A DNA stretch of 64,000 nucleotides, from positions 3,867,552 to 3,931,551 of the forward strand of contig CM040764.1 of assembly GCA_022829145.1 (NCBI GenBank), in the 5' to 3' direction. Every line of letters begins with the position of its first letter. Position 1 is the stretch's first letter. The translations under genes were made by a program, and so were the position numbers. Of this stretch, positions 43,828-57,012 are shown in pieces. This DNA is from Albula goreensis (taxonomy: Eukaryota > Chordata > Actinopteri > Albuliformes > Albulidae). The notes below the pieces were generated by a model. It saw only the letters and a program-made list of their open reading frames with translations. It did no database searches and had not been told where the DNA came from.

Positions 43828-46439
43828 ACCAGTGTACCTGCAAGTCAGAAGCTTAACCTGCAGCACTTCAGTGTACATGTAAGCTATATGAGTCTCCAAG
43901 AGTACTGTGAAATAGATAAATAATGCCACATAAACCGAATGAGGTCAGGTCCTCGCAAGTAAGGCAGCAGAAACCAGAGAATGACCTTTAGGTGTAAAAA
44001 ATTGTGCCGGTCTTCCTTTTGCAGCTGTGGTTAGATGCTGCAGTGGTGCAGATGCCATTTGTAACTTATTTTGTCATTTAGTTCAGAGCTTCAAGGCTGA
44101 AATCTACGTCTAACCAGTGTGTTTCAGGATGAAAAGCTTAATGCATGGTTCCCACCATGAAGGGAAATGACCTAACGGGACCGCCTGTGAAAGCGGATGA
44201 CATGGACCTGTGGCAGTTTGACCTGCCGCGATGCGACAGTGGTTTCACAGGTAGTTGGTATTCACCGTACGAGGATAAAAGGAGATTGGTGTTCTGACGA
44301 ATCCTCGTTGACCCCTGAACTATTCTGCTTTGTGTGAGGCTGTCATTTATTTATTTTTTGTTGCAGTAGAGCGAATTTGCAGGGGAATATTCAAAGCAAT
44401 TGCTTTTGTGACTCCATCAAAACGCTTTCAAGGACAGTGGTTCACTCATCTCCCCAGTGACCTAAAGTATGCAACACTCTGGTTTGTCATTGAAAGGTTG
44501 ATTAGATTTGTTTTATTTGAGTGCCTTGCCAGTTCGGTCAGTTTGGGCTTATTAGTCATATTAAATACAGATATTTACATGCATTTTGAGATGTTTCAGC
44601 ATCATAATTCTGAAGCAAACAAATTAATAATGGATTTCAACACCTATATGGTAAATATACAGTGCTGCTCAAGAATAAATGAATTAGAATACAAACTATT
44701 TTGTTCCATTTCTAGCTTCACAATTCATATTTTTCTTGATAAAGATCAAAACCCATTTCACTGAAATGCCATTTCTGCTTCAGTTTGCCATTAACTAGAA
44801 GACCTTGATTTGAATTTCGTTCCAAAAGAAGTATTTGTCTTGAGTCATCATGATGCGTACAGTAAAACATATACATCTTACTTTTAATTTTGCTTAATTT
44901 CTCAAACTTTTGTGAAAAGTGATTCCAAATATATAGACAAATATTTGTCAGAAAAAGACAGAGAGTCCAGGAATGGAGTGACCCCCTAAAAGTAGACTTA
45001 TCATAAGGAGTAATTTTTGTAAAACTACCATCCATAGGTTGTTTTTTTACTTGCTGTTATAGTTATGACTTTAAAGGAATGATGATCAAATCTTGTGTTG
45101 TAGCTGTTGACATAACTACTGATGCCCTGTAAATATCTAAGGAATTCAGAATCACTTTACAGAAATGCATATCCTATTTGATTTCACATTAGCTGCTTTA
45201 AAAGAATAAAATATGCTGAACAAAACAAGTTAATGTAATGATGCACAGGAATTAGCACTCAATATGTAATTAGTGATTTGCAATGCTACTTCCAATTTAC
45301 ATTTGCCATTCTGCATGAGAGAAGAACATATTATTTTCTGTCAGGGCAATTAGGGAAATCAGATACATTAAAGATTTCGCATCTAATTAGATTAATTATT
45401 TATTGGAATGGAACAAACCGGTGAAATAACATAGCATTTTCTTTGCTGTAGGTGTCCTTGGTGTAATTGGTAATGTCCTAAGTCATTATATGTACATTAG
45501 CATTATTACTTAGCCATTTTTGAAAAGTCTGGCTTGCTGGGATTGTGTAATACTTGGCTTTCATGAGTAACATAAGCTGCCATGTTTAGATAAAAAGGAT
45601 TCATTGCCATATATTTTACATATGTTCAAAACATACATTACTACACATGCAAATTGTATAAAGACTTAGCTTCCATAATTCAGTTCACCTCTAATCATTA
45701 TGCACTGAGATATTGAGACCTTTCACAGGATCTGATACTCTCACTTGAGCTGCTAACAACTTTAGCTTATTTCAAACGCATAATTCACAGAAGAGTAACT
45801 GAGGAGTGTATCTTTTTCATACATGAGTGCCCTAATGTTTATTAGATTTCTTTTGCTTTCCCCATTTTGCTGGATACTCATTTTAATATCGTCTTGGGTG
45901 CTATTGTGCATTCGTTTATTGGTCATTCTGACAGAAATACCCACCTGATCCTCTCCGATTTTCCAGATTTTTCATACAAAGTTACTACTGTGTATATGAT
46001 CAAATTATGCAAAAACATTAAGGTCACAGAATGAACATCTAATGTCCTTCTGAAGTCAGATTAGGAGTTGGGGGGTGCCTTCAATTTTGGCAATGCAAGT
46101 AGACGTTGTTACAGGTTAAAAAATAAGATGGATACACTGCGTATAGTGCTGAAACTAATCTGTAGCTGAAACTAATTGGCAATTTTATAAAAAGAACCCA
46201 TACCGAAAATAAATAATTATATTCTATTAATGGAAACTCAAGTTCATACACTTGAAATGACTGGCAACGCATGTGTAATTAGCTCTGATCATCACAGATG
46301 AGTCATTCAGAAGGGGGTTTTTATTCATGCAAATGAGCAGAATGTAGCTCTGCTACGAGTTTCAAACATGCAGCCCCCTGCCATCTGCATGGCGTAATGC
46401 GAGACGCAATTAGCCCGCTGTGCTAAAAGCCCAGGTCCC
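43828..46439. other. Intronic stretch; candidate conserved non-coding blocks
   Basis: No exon recognised. 45240-45420 is CpG-free and rich in TAAT/ATTA homeodomain cores. 46280-46345 has an AP-1-like TGAGTCA and an octamer ATGCAAAT. Both have the texture of conserved non-coding elements, which cluster in introns of synaptic genes, but this cannot be decided without an alignment. Confidence 0.35.
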
Positions 46440-46590
46440 CAGCCAAGGGGAGGGAGTCATGCTCTTGCGCGGCCTCCAGGGGGCGGCGACGTCGCCCTCT
46501 GTTGCGGAATCGCGTGCCGTTCCGCGCTCCGCAACACGACCTGGTGGACATGACGCAGCGGCAGAGGCCGATATTAATAGCTCAGTCCTG
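46440..46590. promoter_or_regulatory. Short CpG-rich patch with CTCF-like motif
   Basis: CpGs are dense from 46468 to 46582. At 46473-46487 the string CCTCCAGGGGGCGGC matches the CTCF consensus at about 12 of 15 positions, plus orientation. It lies 160 bp left of the 48-bp tandem array. Confidence 0.4.
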
Positions 46591-46751
46591 TCTGGAGAAT
46601 CCAACAGAGACTCCGATCTGAGAGACCAAGGTCAGCTCTTTTAACCTCCTTGGCAAGGAAAACATGATGGCAGCTTTTTGTCAACATTTAATGAGACTTT
46701 GCGGGGTGGAGGTGATCTTTGGTGTGGATGTCACCTCCCCTATTACTATTC

Positions 46752-47276
46752 TATTAAGGCACCGTTCCAGTGTGTGGATGGGCCCCACAGTCTGCGTCCT
46801 GTTAAGACACTGTTCCAGTGTGTGGATGGGGCCCCACGGTCTGCATCCTGTTAAGGCACTGTTCCAGTGTGTGGATGGGCCCCGCAGTCAGCATCCTAAG
46901 ACACTGTTCCAGTGTGTGGATGGGCCCCACAGTCTGCATCCTGTTAAGACACTGTTCCAGTGTGTGGATGGGCCCCACAGTCTGCATCCTGTTAAGACAC
47001 TGTTCCAGTGTGTGGATGGGCCCCACAGTCTGCATCCTGTTAAGACACTGTTCCAGTGTGGATGGGCCCCACAGTCTGCATCCTGTTAAGACACTGTTCC
47101 AGTGTGTGGATGGGGCCACACAGTCTGCATCCTGTTAAGACACTGTTCCAGTGTGTGGATGGGGCCACACAGTCTGCATCCTGTTAAGACACTGTTCCAG
47201 TGTGTGGATGGGGCCCCACAGTCTGCATCCTGTTAAGGCACTGTTCCAGGTGTGTGGATGGGCTCTGCAGCCCTCA
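46752..47276. repeat. 48-bp tandem array, eleven copies
   Basis: The unit is gttaagacactgttccagtg, then tgtggatgggccccacagtc and tgcatcct. Copies begin near 46752, 46800, 46849, 46894, 46941, 46989, 47037, 47083, 47131, 47183 and 47231. Small indels are present (for example a missing tgt near 47055). Because 48 is a multiple of three, frames stay open on both strands and translate as repeated 16-mers such as FQCVDGPHSLHPVKTL. This is an artefact of the period and no gene is proposed. Confidence 0.95.
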
Positions 47277-48625
47277 TTTAATCTATTTTGTCTTTCTTTA
47301 CCACTACAACTACCCCTGATTCACTCTAATATTCATTGGGAGGGTAATGGTTTTCAAGTAACCTGCAAAATTATGTAACAAATTTAACTTATGTTTTTTA
47401 ATACTCATCTGTAGACAATTATTACATATTAGCCACACTTATAATTACACTATCATTTATACAGCATGCTGGGGGGCACATTTTTGAGCTTCTTTTGTTC
47501 TCTTGGAGGCAAGATAAAATAATATCTGACAAGCCTATTGCATTATATTCCGCATTACCAATCATCTGTTTAATTCCACTCTCGTCTTCCCTCTTCAGTC
47601 AGAGTGCATTCTGCACACATTCCAAAGAAGTGTACAGGTGCCCTGGGACACTCTGCAGTTACGGTTTATTGCTGGAAGGTAGCCAGGAAAACCCCAGATT
47701 AACTTGACATCCACTAAGAAAGTCTATCCTGACCCTTATGAGAATGGGGTTCGCATTCGTGTGTAACCAGAAACACAGTTATCATGTCTTGTTACGCTGC
47801 TACTTTGATATTTTTCTCAGAAAGACGAAATCAAGCATAAGAAGACATAGGGGGATACTGCATGCATTTTCTTAGCCTTGCTGTGCTAATGTGACCATAT
47901 CTTTTCCCATGTACTCCCCAGTAATAGTGCAGCAGTAACCAAAAAGCTGCTTGGCTGAATGTAACTTGTTATAACTAAGATATTTGCCAGGTAAAAATGC
48001 ATTGTTTATTCACAGATGTTTGCCACTTAGTGAGGAAAAAAACTGCTGGTTGATACAAACAGGTTTAAGCGACTGTGGGGGTGGGGTTGGTATGTTGCCT
48101 TATTTAACAGTCAATTAACGTGAATTATTCATGAATCCTGAATTTCTTGATGAGTGTAAATGTGAGGCTTCCATGAAACCAGTATTTATATAGTTTCATT
48201 CATAATTATGATGAAGAAAAATCATTTTGACACACATTATTATACATATTATTGTTATTGTCCAGAGACAAAGGGAAATATTTTTATCAGAGGGGGGCAA
48301 ATTTGCAGCTAGTGTACAGTTTAGCGTCACTAAATAAATACTCTGTCATCTTAAAACATTCTGAAGCAGTTTAAAAAAAGAGGGTCATTTTGTGTTTGCT
48401 CAAGAGCCCTCCTATCGGAGATCCGAGCTTTCTGTATCTCTTTGTGTTTAACATTGTGTGTGTCGATTCATTAGCTTTCCGTGCCCCAGGTTCCGCGGGT
48501 CACCATCTGGTGATGGTCGTGGTTTGGCAAACCTTGGTCTCCGTTCTGGTGTTACCCGGTGGTGCTGGCGGTGAGAAGGCCAGGCTGTGAGATCTGGCCG
48601 GGCATGGCACTGAGGCCTGACAGCC
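47277..48625. other. Intronic stretch, no gene seen
   Basis: AT-rich, with no recognisable exon or repeat. Confidence 0.5.
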
Positions 48626-48629
48626 TGCC

Positions 48630-49475
48630 AGATATGTGTGTGTGTGTGTGTGTGTGCACGCACGTGTGTTTAGTATTGATCCACAACCGTTCAAGGCTCC
48701 TCAACTTGTCCAAATGGCTTTCAGTTGTAATGAGGTGGCTTCCAATCATAATTTTGCATAGGGTTCCTAAAAAGGCTGGAACGTGTTTGGGTGTGTGTCC
48801 ATGAGTGATTTTGTGTGTGTGTGTGTGTGTGTGCATATGTGTAAGCCAGCCTTGGCTAAATGGAAATACTCACCCTGGGTAAATGTCTTGTTATTGCTCG
48901 TTGCTAACGTGCCTGTTATAAGATAACAAGACCAAAGGCCTGGAGTCCAGAAACATTTGTGCTTCATTTTACATCACAAATAAATGGTATGTGTGTGTGT
49001 GCACAAGGGCAAGTGTGTGTGCGTTCTTCATAAAAACTGTTCAGCAGTTTAATTTAGGCACTTGCTGAACTCTCTACCCTTTTTTAAATTATAAAAATGA
49101 ACACTTGTGTTTAATTGTAGGCTAAAGTTAAGGACAAATGTTGATTGGCTCTAGGCCTGACAAAGATGAACGTTTTAAGTGGAGAGCAGTGGTGAATAAT
49201 TTAAACTTGCTACCAAAAGATTATACGTTTGAATCACAAATTGGGCACAGCTGCTGCAGTATTGTACATGGTACTGAGCCCGCTATATGTATTTATGTAA
49301 GAGTGCATAATATATGCAAATGCTGGCTCTGTAAATTACTCTGGATAGGTATATTATGATAATATAGGGCAAGAGCCTGCAAATTAAATGTGCCCTGGTT
49401 TCAATTAAGAAGGAGGGGGGCGGAGTTTCTGACTAATGCTCTCAAGGTTCACTCCTGCAAGGTGGACTGGACAGT

Positions 49476-49506
<31 letters not shown>

Positions 49507-49660
49507 GGAGGGAGTGAGAGTTTTGTGTGTGTGTGTGAGAGAGATGGAGAGAGAATGTGTTTCTGTGCAAGACTGTGTTTGTGTCGGTGCATGCATGCGT
49601 GTGCATGTGTGCGCGTGTGTCTGTGCGTGTGCACGAGTGTGTGTTTGCGTGCTGGCAGAG
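48630..49660. repeat. Cluster of (TG)n and (GA)n microsatellites
   Basis: Pure TG runs at about 48634-48655 and 48813-48832, a weaker one near 48990-49020, and a compound TG/GA field at 49475-49655. Intervening sequence is unremarkable. Overlapping Val/Cys-rich and His/Thr-rich frames are repeat translations. Confidence 0.9.
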
Positions 49661-50079
49661 AGCACCACGGCCACCTGTCCCACTGGAATTAATCTGGTAA
49701 AAACAACAAGGAAGAGCTGGCTACAGCACAGTGAGCATTTGGTTTCCCCGAAATGCTAAATCATTACCATGCTCATTCCAAGGACAGCGCATCTGGCTTT
49801 CTGCATAAAAATGCCTGAATCAAAGGGGTATAGTCATTCAGTCTGGGGATCCCGCTTGTTTGTTTGGTTTGTTGTCTGAGACAAACACCCAGGTTAACAT
49901 ACTCTACTAACATATTACAGTGTTCATAAAACTATGAAGCTTGATGGGAAAACACTGCAGTGACAAAAATGGGCGGAGCTATGGTCTGCCACTACAGTTG
50001 AACCATTTCTTCCCGTATTGCTGTGAAGAGCAAAACCTTTTTGATTGGCTCAGACAATTAACCGATTGACAGCTAATTG

Positions 50080-50225
50080 TAGCCCCATTGGTGCCCTGAT
50101 TCCCATCGGTAATTTTTACTCTTTAATTCAGGTTAACAGTCTTGCTCAAAGCTACAAGGGCAGAAGCCCACCTGGGAACTGAATTGAATTAATCCAGCTC
50201 GTTACGCTGTGCAACCTTGCCACCT
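50080..50225 (-). mobile_element. tRNA-derived SINE fragment, minus strand
   Basis: The plus strand reads cagtcttgctcaaagctaca, then agggcagaagcccacctggg, and ends gtgcaaccttgccacctgta. It resembles the head-proximal part of a common fish SINE in reverse, with a decayed B-box region at gggaactgaa. Confidence 0.5.
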
Positions 50226-51161
50226 GTACTGTATGATAATGGGAAGTTTGCAGAGAGTAGGAGCAATTTTGGAAATTTAATTGCATTGCAGTTTTTTTTT
50301 TTTTTGTACCTCCCATGTTTTCTTGGTTACCAGACTTTTGCTACGGGTGTGTTTATTGTAACTGTCATCCACTGTACTCATTTGGAAGGAAAAATGCACA
50401 TTGCAAGTCATTATTTTCCATTATGGGTGAGTGCGCTGACAATAGCAAGCAGCTGCATGCTAAAAGAAGCACAAAGCTGCGTGAACTTGTGTTCACAGCT
50501 TTTGTGTGTGTCTGCGGAGCCGTTTGTAATGTGGAATAGACCGGAAAATGTATGGGATTTAATATATTTCCTGCAAGATTGATGGCAATTGAACAGAAGG
50601 AAAGGAAATAGCTTTACAATTGGAAATGACTGCTTTTAATTTGATTGCTTTATGGAAATTGTATTTATTTTCTGGCTGAGATGTGATGTACATTGTTTTG
50701 GAAAAGCAAAGAATAAATCTATTCAGTTTTAAACTGACGTTTAAAAAAAGAACAGTTGGTTTAACTACTGAGGGCAGCTGAAACAAAAAGTCACATGACA
50801 TAACTTGAGTCTCTGATTGGTTGAAAGTTCACCTCCCAGCAGTGACACATCACCCCTCTCACACAGAGTAACACCTGGGCTTCAACTGTAATTGAATTAG
50901 ACATGCTTATGATTTTTTTCAACTGCTGTTCATCATATCTGTGAGTTCCTCTTTGTTTGTTATAACAATAAGAGCAGTTTGTTAGATATATCAACTCCTT
51001 TATATCTGTACCTCAAAAAGTTACATCAGTTCATCGTATCTGGAGATTGTGCTGACTGCTCTTTGACTCTAAAGAAGAAGTGTTTTCTGATAGCAAAGTG
51101 TTTAGCCAGCACTTTAACACAGGTGAAAACTTTACTCTATCAGAGAAGGCAATTAAGACAT
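50226..51161. other. Intronic stretch, no gene seen
   Basis: AT-rich with a T13 run near 50292. No exon recognised. Confidence 0.5.
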
Positions 51162-51656
51162 TGGCCGAGATTCAATCAAATGCACTTAGTCGCTCTAAGG
51201 GCATGTGCTGTTCAATCAAATGGGAATTAAGCTTAATTCAGATTCAATAAAACTAATATTATGCTCAAAGGACACTCAGAAGGATACTCCTTCGGCTCAT
51301 GATGACTGACCATGGAAACAGGATGAGGTGTGATGCTGGATTGGGATAGCTTTTTTGAGATTGGGTTTTGTTATCTGATCATTGATCAACATTTGTTACA
51401 GCAAACTGTACACATTGTTGGACTGACAATATCTTAATGCTAATACATATTCGAGCAAAAAGTTTAAACAGCAGTGACTGACTCAATGAAAAAATGGTGG
51501 GATTGAACTAAAATTCTTTATATTTTGGTGTCATTTTGTAATTCAAAATTCCTGTTTTTATTTATGGATGTCATCTTTCTTTATTTTGGTTCTCATTATT
51601 TTGATTAAATATCACACTCCCTTAACAGACTTAGCGCTTTTGATTGAATCCCTGCC
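51162..51656. mobile_element. MITE-like element with inverted termini, about 495 bp
   Basis: The left terminus is ggccgagattcaatcaaatg, then cacttagtcgctctaagggc and gttcaatcaaatgg. The right terminus in reverse complement is ggcagggattcaatcaaaag, then cgctaagtctgttaaggg. It is the longest member of the family also seen at 9805, 10449 and 58096. The interior is AT-rich with no transposase. Confidence 0.65.
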
Positions 51657-53050
51657 TCAGTGTGTTTGATTGAACACAGCCATAGTTTTCAATTTGGTTG
51701 TAAGGCCAGAATAGTTGACTCGCCATTTTTCCATCAGTAGTACAAAATCCTGTGGCAAAGTCATGGTGTGTGTGCTCAGTGCCAGCAGTGCACACACAGT
51801 ATATCCTTGCCCCTGAAGGTTGTAGGTTCAACCCCTATTCTTGCCCATTCTATTCTGGGCTCCTTCTCATCTATCTCCCCCTCTTAACTTGCTAAAGGAC
51901 AGAAAACATGAAAGGGCATTGTGATTCCACTTTCCACTGTCTCTTCTAAAAAGTACTGCAGAAAGCCTTGCTGTTCCACAGGCAAACAAATGAACCAGAT
52001 CCAAACCATTCGATAATTTGCTTTACTGATCATAGCCCATTTCACAAAAAATATGCTCCAAAGTGCACACAATTATTACAGTCTTGATCTCAAAAATGTG
52101 TTTAAATGATCTGGATAATCAGGTAGTTAGCAGTATGGTTTCAACCAAAACATTATTTTATTGTAGAAGATTTACTGGAGCGTATATTCAACATGCATTC
52201 AAGTGTGCATGAACAGCACAGAGGGAGAAAGAACACAAAGAGCATCCAGGAACTTTGATCTCCAGGTGTGAATAAAAACCATGATTAAAAACAAATACTT
52301 TTGTCTCTAAGAATCACATGCAATGTGCAGTCATAGACATCTGAAGTGTTACTCTATGGTTGGTAGCACAATTTGACATTGGAGTTATTATATGGTAGGT
52401 AAAAAAACATCGACAAAACATCAAAAACAGTAAGTTTTTATTCTATGGCAAGTAGAACATAATGACATTTGAGCAGTTTTTGTAGGTCGAATATATTCAC
52501 ATTCAAGCTGTCATACTGTAGTAGGTAAGACATTCAATCCTTTTCACTATAGTCAGTTTAATGAATTGAAGTTTAAATTATATTGCATAATCTATGCTGA
52601 ATGTACAGTGAATCAGAGTTGGATATTCAATATAGCGTATTTATTTTGCATAGTTTCATCACTCGCAAAAAAATTCCACAACAATCTGTTTATTTCAGCA
52701 ATTTACAGTACCACAGTATCTCTTGCTTGTTTTATTTGATTGACTTTCATTATTGAGGGATCTTGTATAATTATAATATCTTTTTCAATAAATCGTATTC
52801 AGTAAAAGTATCATCAATCTGAAGTTCTGCCCTAGATATATCCAAAAGTTCATTTTTATCTTCAGTCCTTGGGCAGGTGTACAACAATAACATGCATCAT
52901 GTAGACAGAGAAGTCACATTAAAATATCGCACAAAAGACATTGTAGAGGACATAAGACACATTATAGAAATAGAGCAATGGAACATGAACACCGGGCTAG
53001 ATTCAACTACTTTAAAGCAGAAAACTCTCCTGTCTCAAGTATATGCAATA
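51657..53050. other. Intronic stretch, no gene seen
   Basis: AT-rich. A B-box-like string (ggttgtaggttcaacccc) at about 51818-51835 may be a SINE head relic. Otherwise nothing recognised. Confidence 0.45.
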
Positions 53051-53125
53051 GACTGTGGGCTCCATTAAATCAAATGCACTTTTTAAGGAAACATGCAGTT
53101 CAATCAGATTATAAAATATATTACT
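53051..53125 (+). mobile_element. Single left terminus of the MITE-like family
   Basis: gactgtgggctccattaaat, then caaatgcactttttaagg and atgcagttcaatcagatt. The string gactgtgggct also precedes the element at 10449, so the true left end may include it. No right terminus was found. Confidence 0.5.
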
Positions 53126-54667
53126 TTGAATATGCTATGTTATATTTAAGGCTTGCTAACATGTCCTCTGTCATGTGTTCAAAAAGAAAATACCATGTTG
53201 CTCTTCAACCAACTGAAGACCGAATTCTTCTGCCCATAAAGTTCATATGAATGGATCCAGCCCTCTGCCTGTTGCATATAGCTGAGAGGGAGTTGGGTGC
53301 TACATTAAAATGCACATCTAAAGTTCAGGTGCATTTTAAGGTTACCACTGGTCTCCTTCTTAGATGGCAAACCCATGGCTTTCCATTTCATGATTTCTGA
53401 AGTACATTTCACTGGCTGTTAGAGATTGTGATTTGTCATGTTAAGTTCGAAAAGGGGGAGGGAGGAGGGTGTGGGTCGGTTGATGTGGAGACCAGCGGGG
53501 CTTCTCCCTCGGTGTCGGCAGAGCTTATCACCAAAGAAGTGCATTTTCAGCCAGGTATCCCTGTTATAAAAACTCACCTGCCTCGACAGGCTGGGATACA
53601 ATTAATGTGGACATGCTGAAAGCACACAGACCCCTGTGGAAGCAGAGGCCCTGACTGGACTGTAATTGCCTCTCAGACCTGGCGGTGGTGATGGTGATAA
53701 TGGCGGGGGTTGGGGGGCGGGTTTGGATAACGTTGAGGGCAGGGAGCCACACAGTGTATCACTAACTCCAAATAACACTGCTACGACTCTCTATGCCATA
53801 AGGACCCTTTCCAAAATGGAGCTGTGCGGCTCTCCATGGTCAGTTGGGCGAGCCTCAGAGAATTCAAGTGCTTTGGTTCTTTCAAACAGTTCAAAATAAG
53901 TCAGAGGTTTACCACGCTATATGTTTGTAGCAAGTAAAATAGTTAGTAGCAAGTGCTAACACCAGACAACATCAAGCCAAGGTTTGTTTTTTCCTTTGAG
54001 CCAGATGCATCATATACATGCAGAAAAGCAGGAAATAAGAAAGACATGGAGTTTCTCAAGAGTTTATTCAATCAGCTTGTAATGCTAAAATTAGTTGTTC
54101 GAATTAAAATGTGTGACTTCAAAACAAAGCATTCAGTGTTGCACAGAGAGAAGATATGGGAATTTTCAGCCCATAACCAGCAGAGAAAGCATAACCCTCA
54201 AATTTACGTTACCATGGAAACCGCCTGTGACTTTCTATAATAAATGCTGTGTAAATACTGTAGATGCCAGCAATCATTATTTTTTTGGTTCTTTTTTTGT
54301 CAGTTGGAGAATAGTGTCTGGATGTACCTTTGTACACATCAACAGTTTATGTATGGTACAAATTTATGTCACATTTTTTTTCCATTCAGGATCAATGTGA
54401 TGGCATTCCTGTGGCATAGACCTAATGAGACACAAAACTTCTCAAACTGCATAGAGTTATTTCAGGACTGGGAAAAGAACTCTGTATTTGTTGTCAATAA
54501 AGTGAGCGACTTTAGTCAAAGGGCTTTGGAAAATGAAAGTAACGTACACTCTTTTATCACCACAGCTAAGCTTAATGGAAATATTTAGAGACCTAATTTT
54601 GTTCTCATCGGATCTTAACTTTAGGGCCATTGTTGTGTCTTTACAAAAGTGGAATCTGGAAATGTGT
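53126..54667. other. Intronic stretch, no gene seen
   Basis: Contains a purine-rich segment at 53447-53475. Nothing coding is supported. Confidence 0.5.
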
Positions 54668-54900
54668 GTGTATACAGTTGCTTTAAAAAGTATTAATCCC
54701 CTTGGACCTTTAATTATTTCTGTATCACAAAATGGGTTTAAAGTATAATTAATTATGGTTTCCAGACAACGATCTACAGAAAATATTTATACCCTCAAAT
54801 TAGAAAAGCAACCACAGAGAAATTTGTATAAATGAATTGAAAATCCGATGACTAAAAAGTCATACTTGAATAAGTAGTCTGCCCCCATTGTTACAAAACA
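54668..54900 (+). mobile_element. Tc1/mariner-like transposon relic (terminal region)
   Basis: The segment atacagttgctttaaaaagt, then attaatccccttggaccttt, and later aaatatttataccctcaaat, resembles the terminal region of fish Tc1-like elements, which usually read 'agtattcata/acccctt' near the ends. No transposase frame survives here, so this is a terminal fragment. Confidence 0.5.
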
Positions 54901-55314
54901 GCTTAACCTGGCGCAGTACCAAAGGTATTGTGAGGCATAGATGTAATATGTTGGTGGACCGTGCCCAGCACAGAGGTCTGTTTGAGCCCAGTGACTCATC
55001 ATAGCCCACTGTATGTGGGCTCCAGCTGGAGCTCTTCCTCTGCGCTGATCATCTCTGTTTATGTAAATGAGTGAAACGTCAGCGTGTGGCATGTGTCATA
55101 GACGCTTTGCATGAGGACTTTCTTATGTTGAACCGCAGGCGCTCTGAACTTTCAATTCAGAATGCACTGAGTAAGCGTCGCTGCCTGGGTAATCGGCTAT
55201 TGCTTCAGCATTAGCTATTGTAATTATTTCCTGTGGAAACTGGCTTGTATTTATTTATCTAGGCAGTTGCCCAAATTACCAAGCCCACCTGCTTCTCCAA
55301 TGGTGAGGGCTTAA

Positions 55315-55315
<1 letters not shown>
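54901..55315. other. Intronic stretch, no gene seen
   Basis: No exon or full element recognised. Confidence 0.5.

Positions 55316-55363
<48 letters not shown>
55316..55363. repeat. (CA)n microsatellite, about 24 units
   Basis: Uninterrupted CA run followed by ctgacacaaacacaca. Confidence 0.97.
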
Positions 55364-55365
<2 letters not shown>

Positions 55366-55904
55366 ACACAAACACACAAGGCTAAGGTCTTTTGTAAAAC
55401 AAATACTGGACTTTGAGCTTTAGAAAAATCTTTGTTAGAAAAAGAGAATGCGTTTTGGAGCTAGTGTTAAATTGCAAACCTGTGTTCATTGTTGTGAGAT
55501 TAAACACAGTGAAAAGAGTGGGTTTTTTTCGTTACAGTGCCCATTCTATTTTACATGCCTTGCTGAATATCAATCAGACTGAAAGAAAGAGCATGATTCG
55601 AGAAGGCGGCTTTCAGAGAAGTCCTTTCAATGCTTTGGAAATGCTTGATGGGAATTGTAGTGCAGTATTATAGAATTTTAACAAAGGTCTATAGTTGACT
55701 ATCAGAATAAATAATATTCACAAAAAATGCATTTAACTAAGCATACTGAACTTTTTCCAAACCCTTTCATGTTGCAGGTAGATACTGTTTGGGTCAATTT
55801 GACATATCAATGAGAGCATAGGCTTAAAGTGTCAAATTTAGACTGGAACTTATGATGATAATGTAATATAAAAGATGACTTTCTGCTCCCACCCACCGTA
55901 CCAC

Positions 55905-55910
<6 letters not shown>

Positions 55911-55947
<37 letters not shown>
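55911..55947. repeat. (AC)n microsatellite, about 18 units
   Basis: Uninterrupted run preceded by a short C6 tract. Confidence 0.97.
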
Positions 55948-55948
<1 letters not shown>

Positions 55949-56986
55949 AGACTCAAATGACTCAGATGTACAGTTTGTTCTCTGTCTCACCCATAAACTG
56001 TGATTAACTGCAAATATTGGAGCTCCTGTATTGGGAACCTGACATTTCCAGTGGGAAAACTCCATTCACACTCTCTGGGGGAGGGACAGAAATGATAAAA
56101 GGATCCTTCATCAGTGTCCTACTGGCATCACACTCTTCAGCAACATCTGTTCACTCTCGGAGGCTGAAAAAATGAGCAGTGCAAGCGGTAGGATACAATC
56201 CTGGAGGCTCAGAAACACATCTTTGATCATCGTGGAGCCCTTGACCTTGACCAAGGACAGGAAAGTAGAGGAGGGATTGTCAGAATCTTGACATCAGTTC
56301 TGATAATTAAGGAAATGGGTATTGTCCCTAAACCACCAACTCCAAGAGAAACATTCATGTCCAAAAAAAAAAGAACAAAACACCTTACTGAATAATCCTG
56401 TGAGTGGTGTCACGGATTTTCTGCTGGTCATTCCTGATTCAATTCCAAACACAGCTATAGAAATGACGAACCCAGAAGTGAAGTGTGTCTGAGTTTGGGT
56501 GGAGAGAGCTGGACTGAATCATCTCTCCTCCTTAGTTGGGTCTCCTTACCCTGGCTGGGGTCTGTAAGTGTAAAGGTTAATGGACAGCCTGTCTGTGGGC
56601 TCCAGAGAGAGACAGGCAGAGACAGCCAGTCTGTGAGTGGGAAAGACAGACAGGGACATTTTGTGTGTTTATGACTCTGGAGACCTTTCCTATATTTACA
56701 AAAGTTCTCATCATATTTGATAATTAGGATTTTGTTGAGTTTTTTTGTTTATACAAAATGCTTGATTTTGTAAAGTATTTACCAACATGACCCCATAAAG
56801 TATAAAAGGAAATCATAAAGCAATCAGAAATATTTACAAATAAAACAACTTATGTCTAGTTTTTAACCAATATATAGAAAAAATGTTTTCATGAAAATGG
56901 AGTGAGTTATTGTACGGTAAATCTAATCTAGGAGTGACACAAACCATAAAACTAAAATATTGATTAATTTATATTCGTAACCAAGG

Positions 56987-57012
56987 TATATATATATATA
57001 TATATATATATA
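56987..57012. repeat. (TA)n microsatellite, about 13 units
   Basis: Uninterrupted TA run. A short (CA)n follows at 57143-57160. Confidence 0.95.

Noticed and set aside
44154-44255. Possible small exon (gaaggg...cacag|gtagtt) with a GPPVKADDMDL-like translation, compared with the neuroligin A2 insert
   Set aside because: No good acceptor. In the required phase the frame meets TGA almost at once, and the resemblance is too short.
46664-47138. Repeated FQCVDGPHSLHPVKTL protein and its antisense partner
   Set aside because: Direct consequence of a 48-bp period; both strands are open equally.
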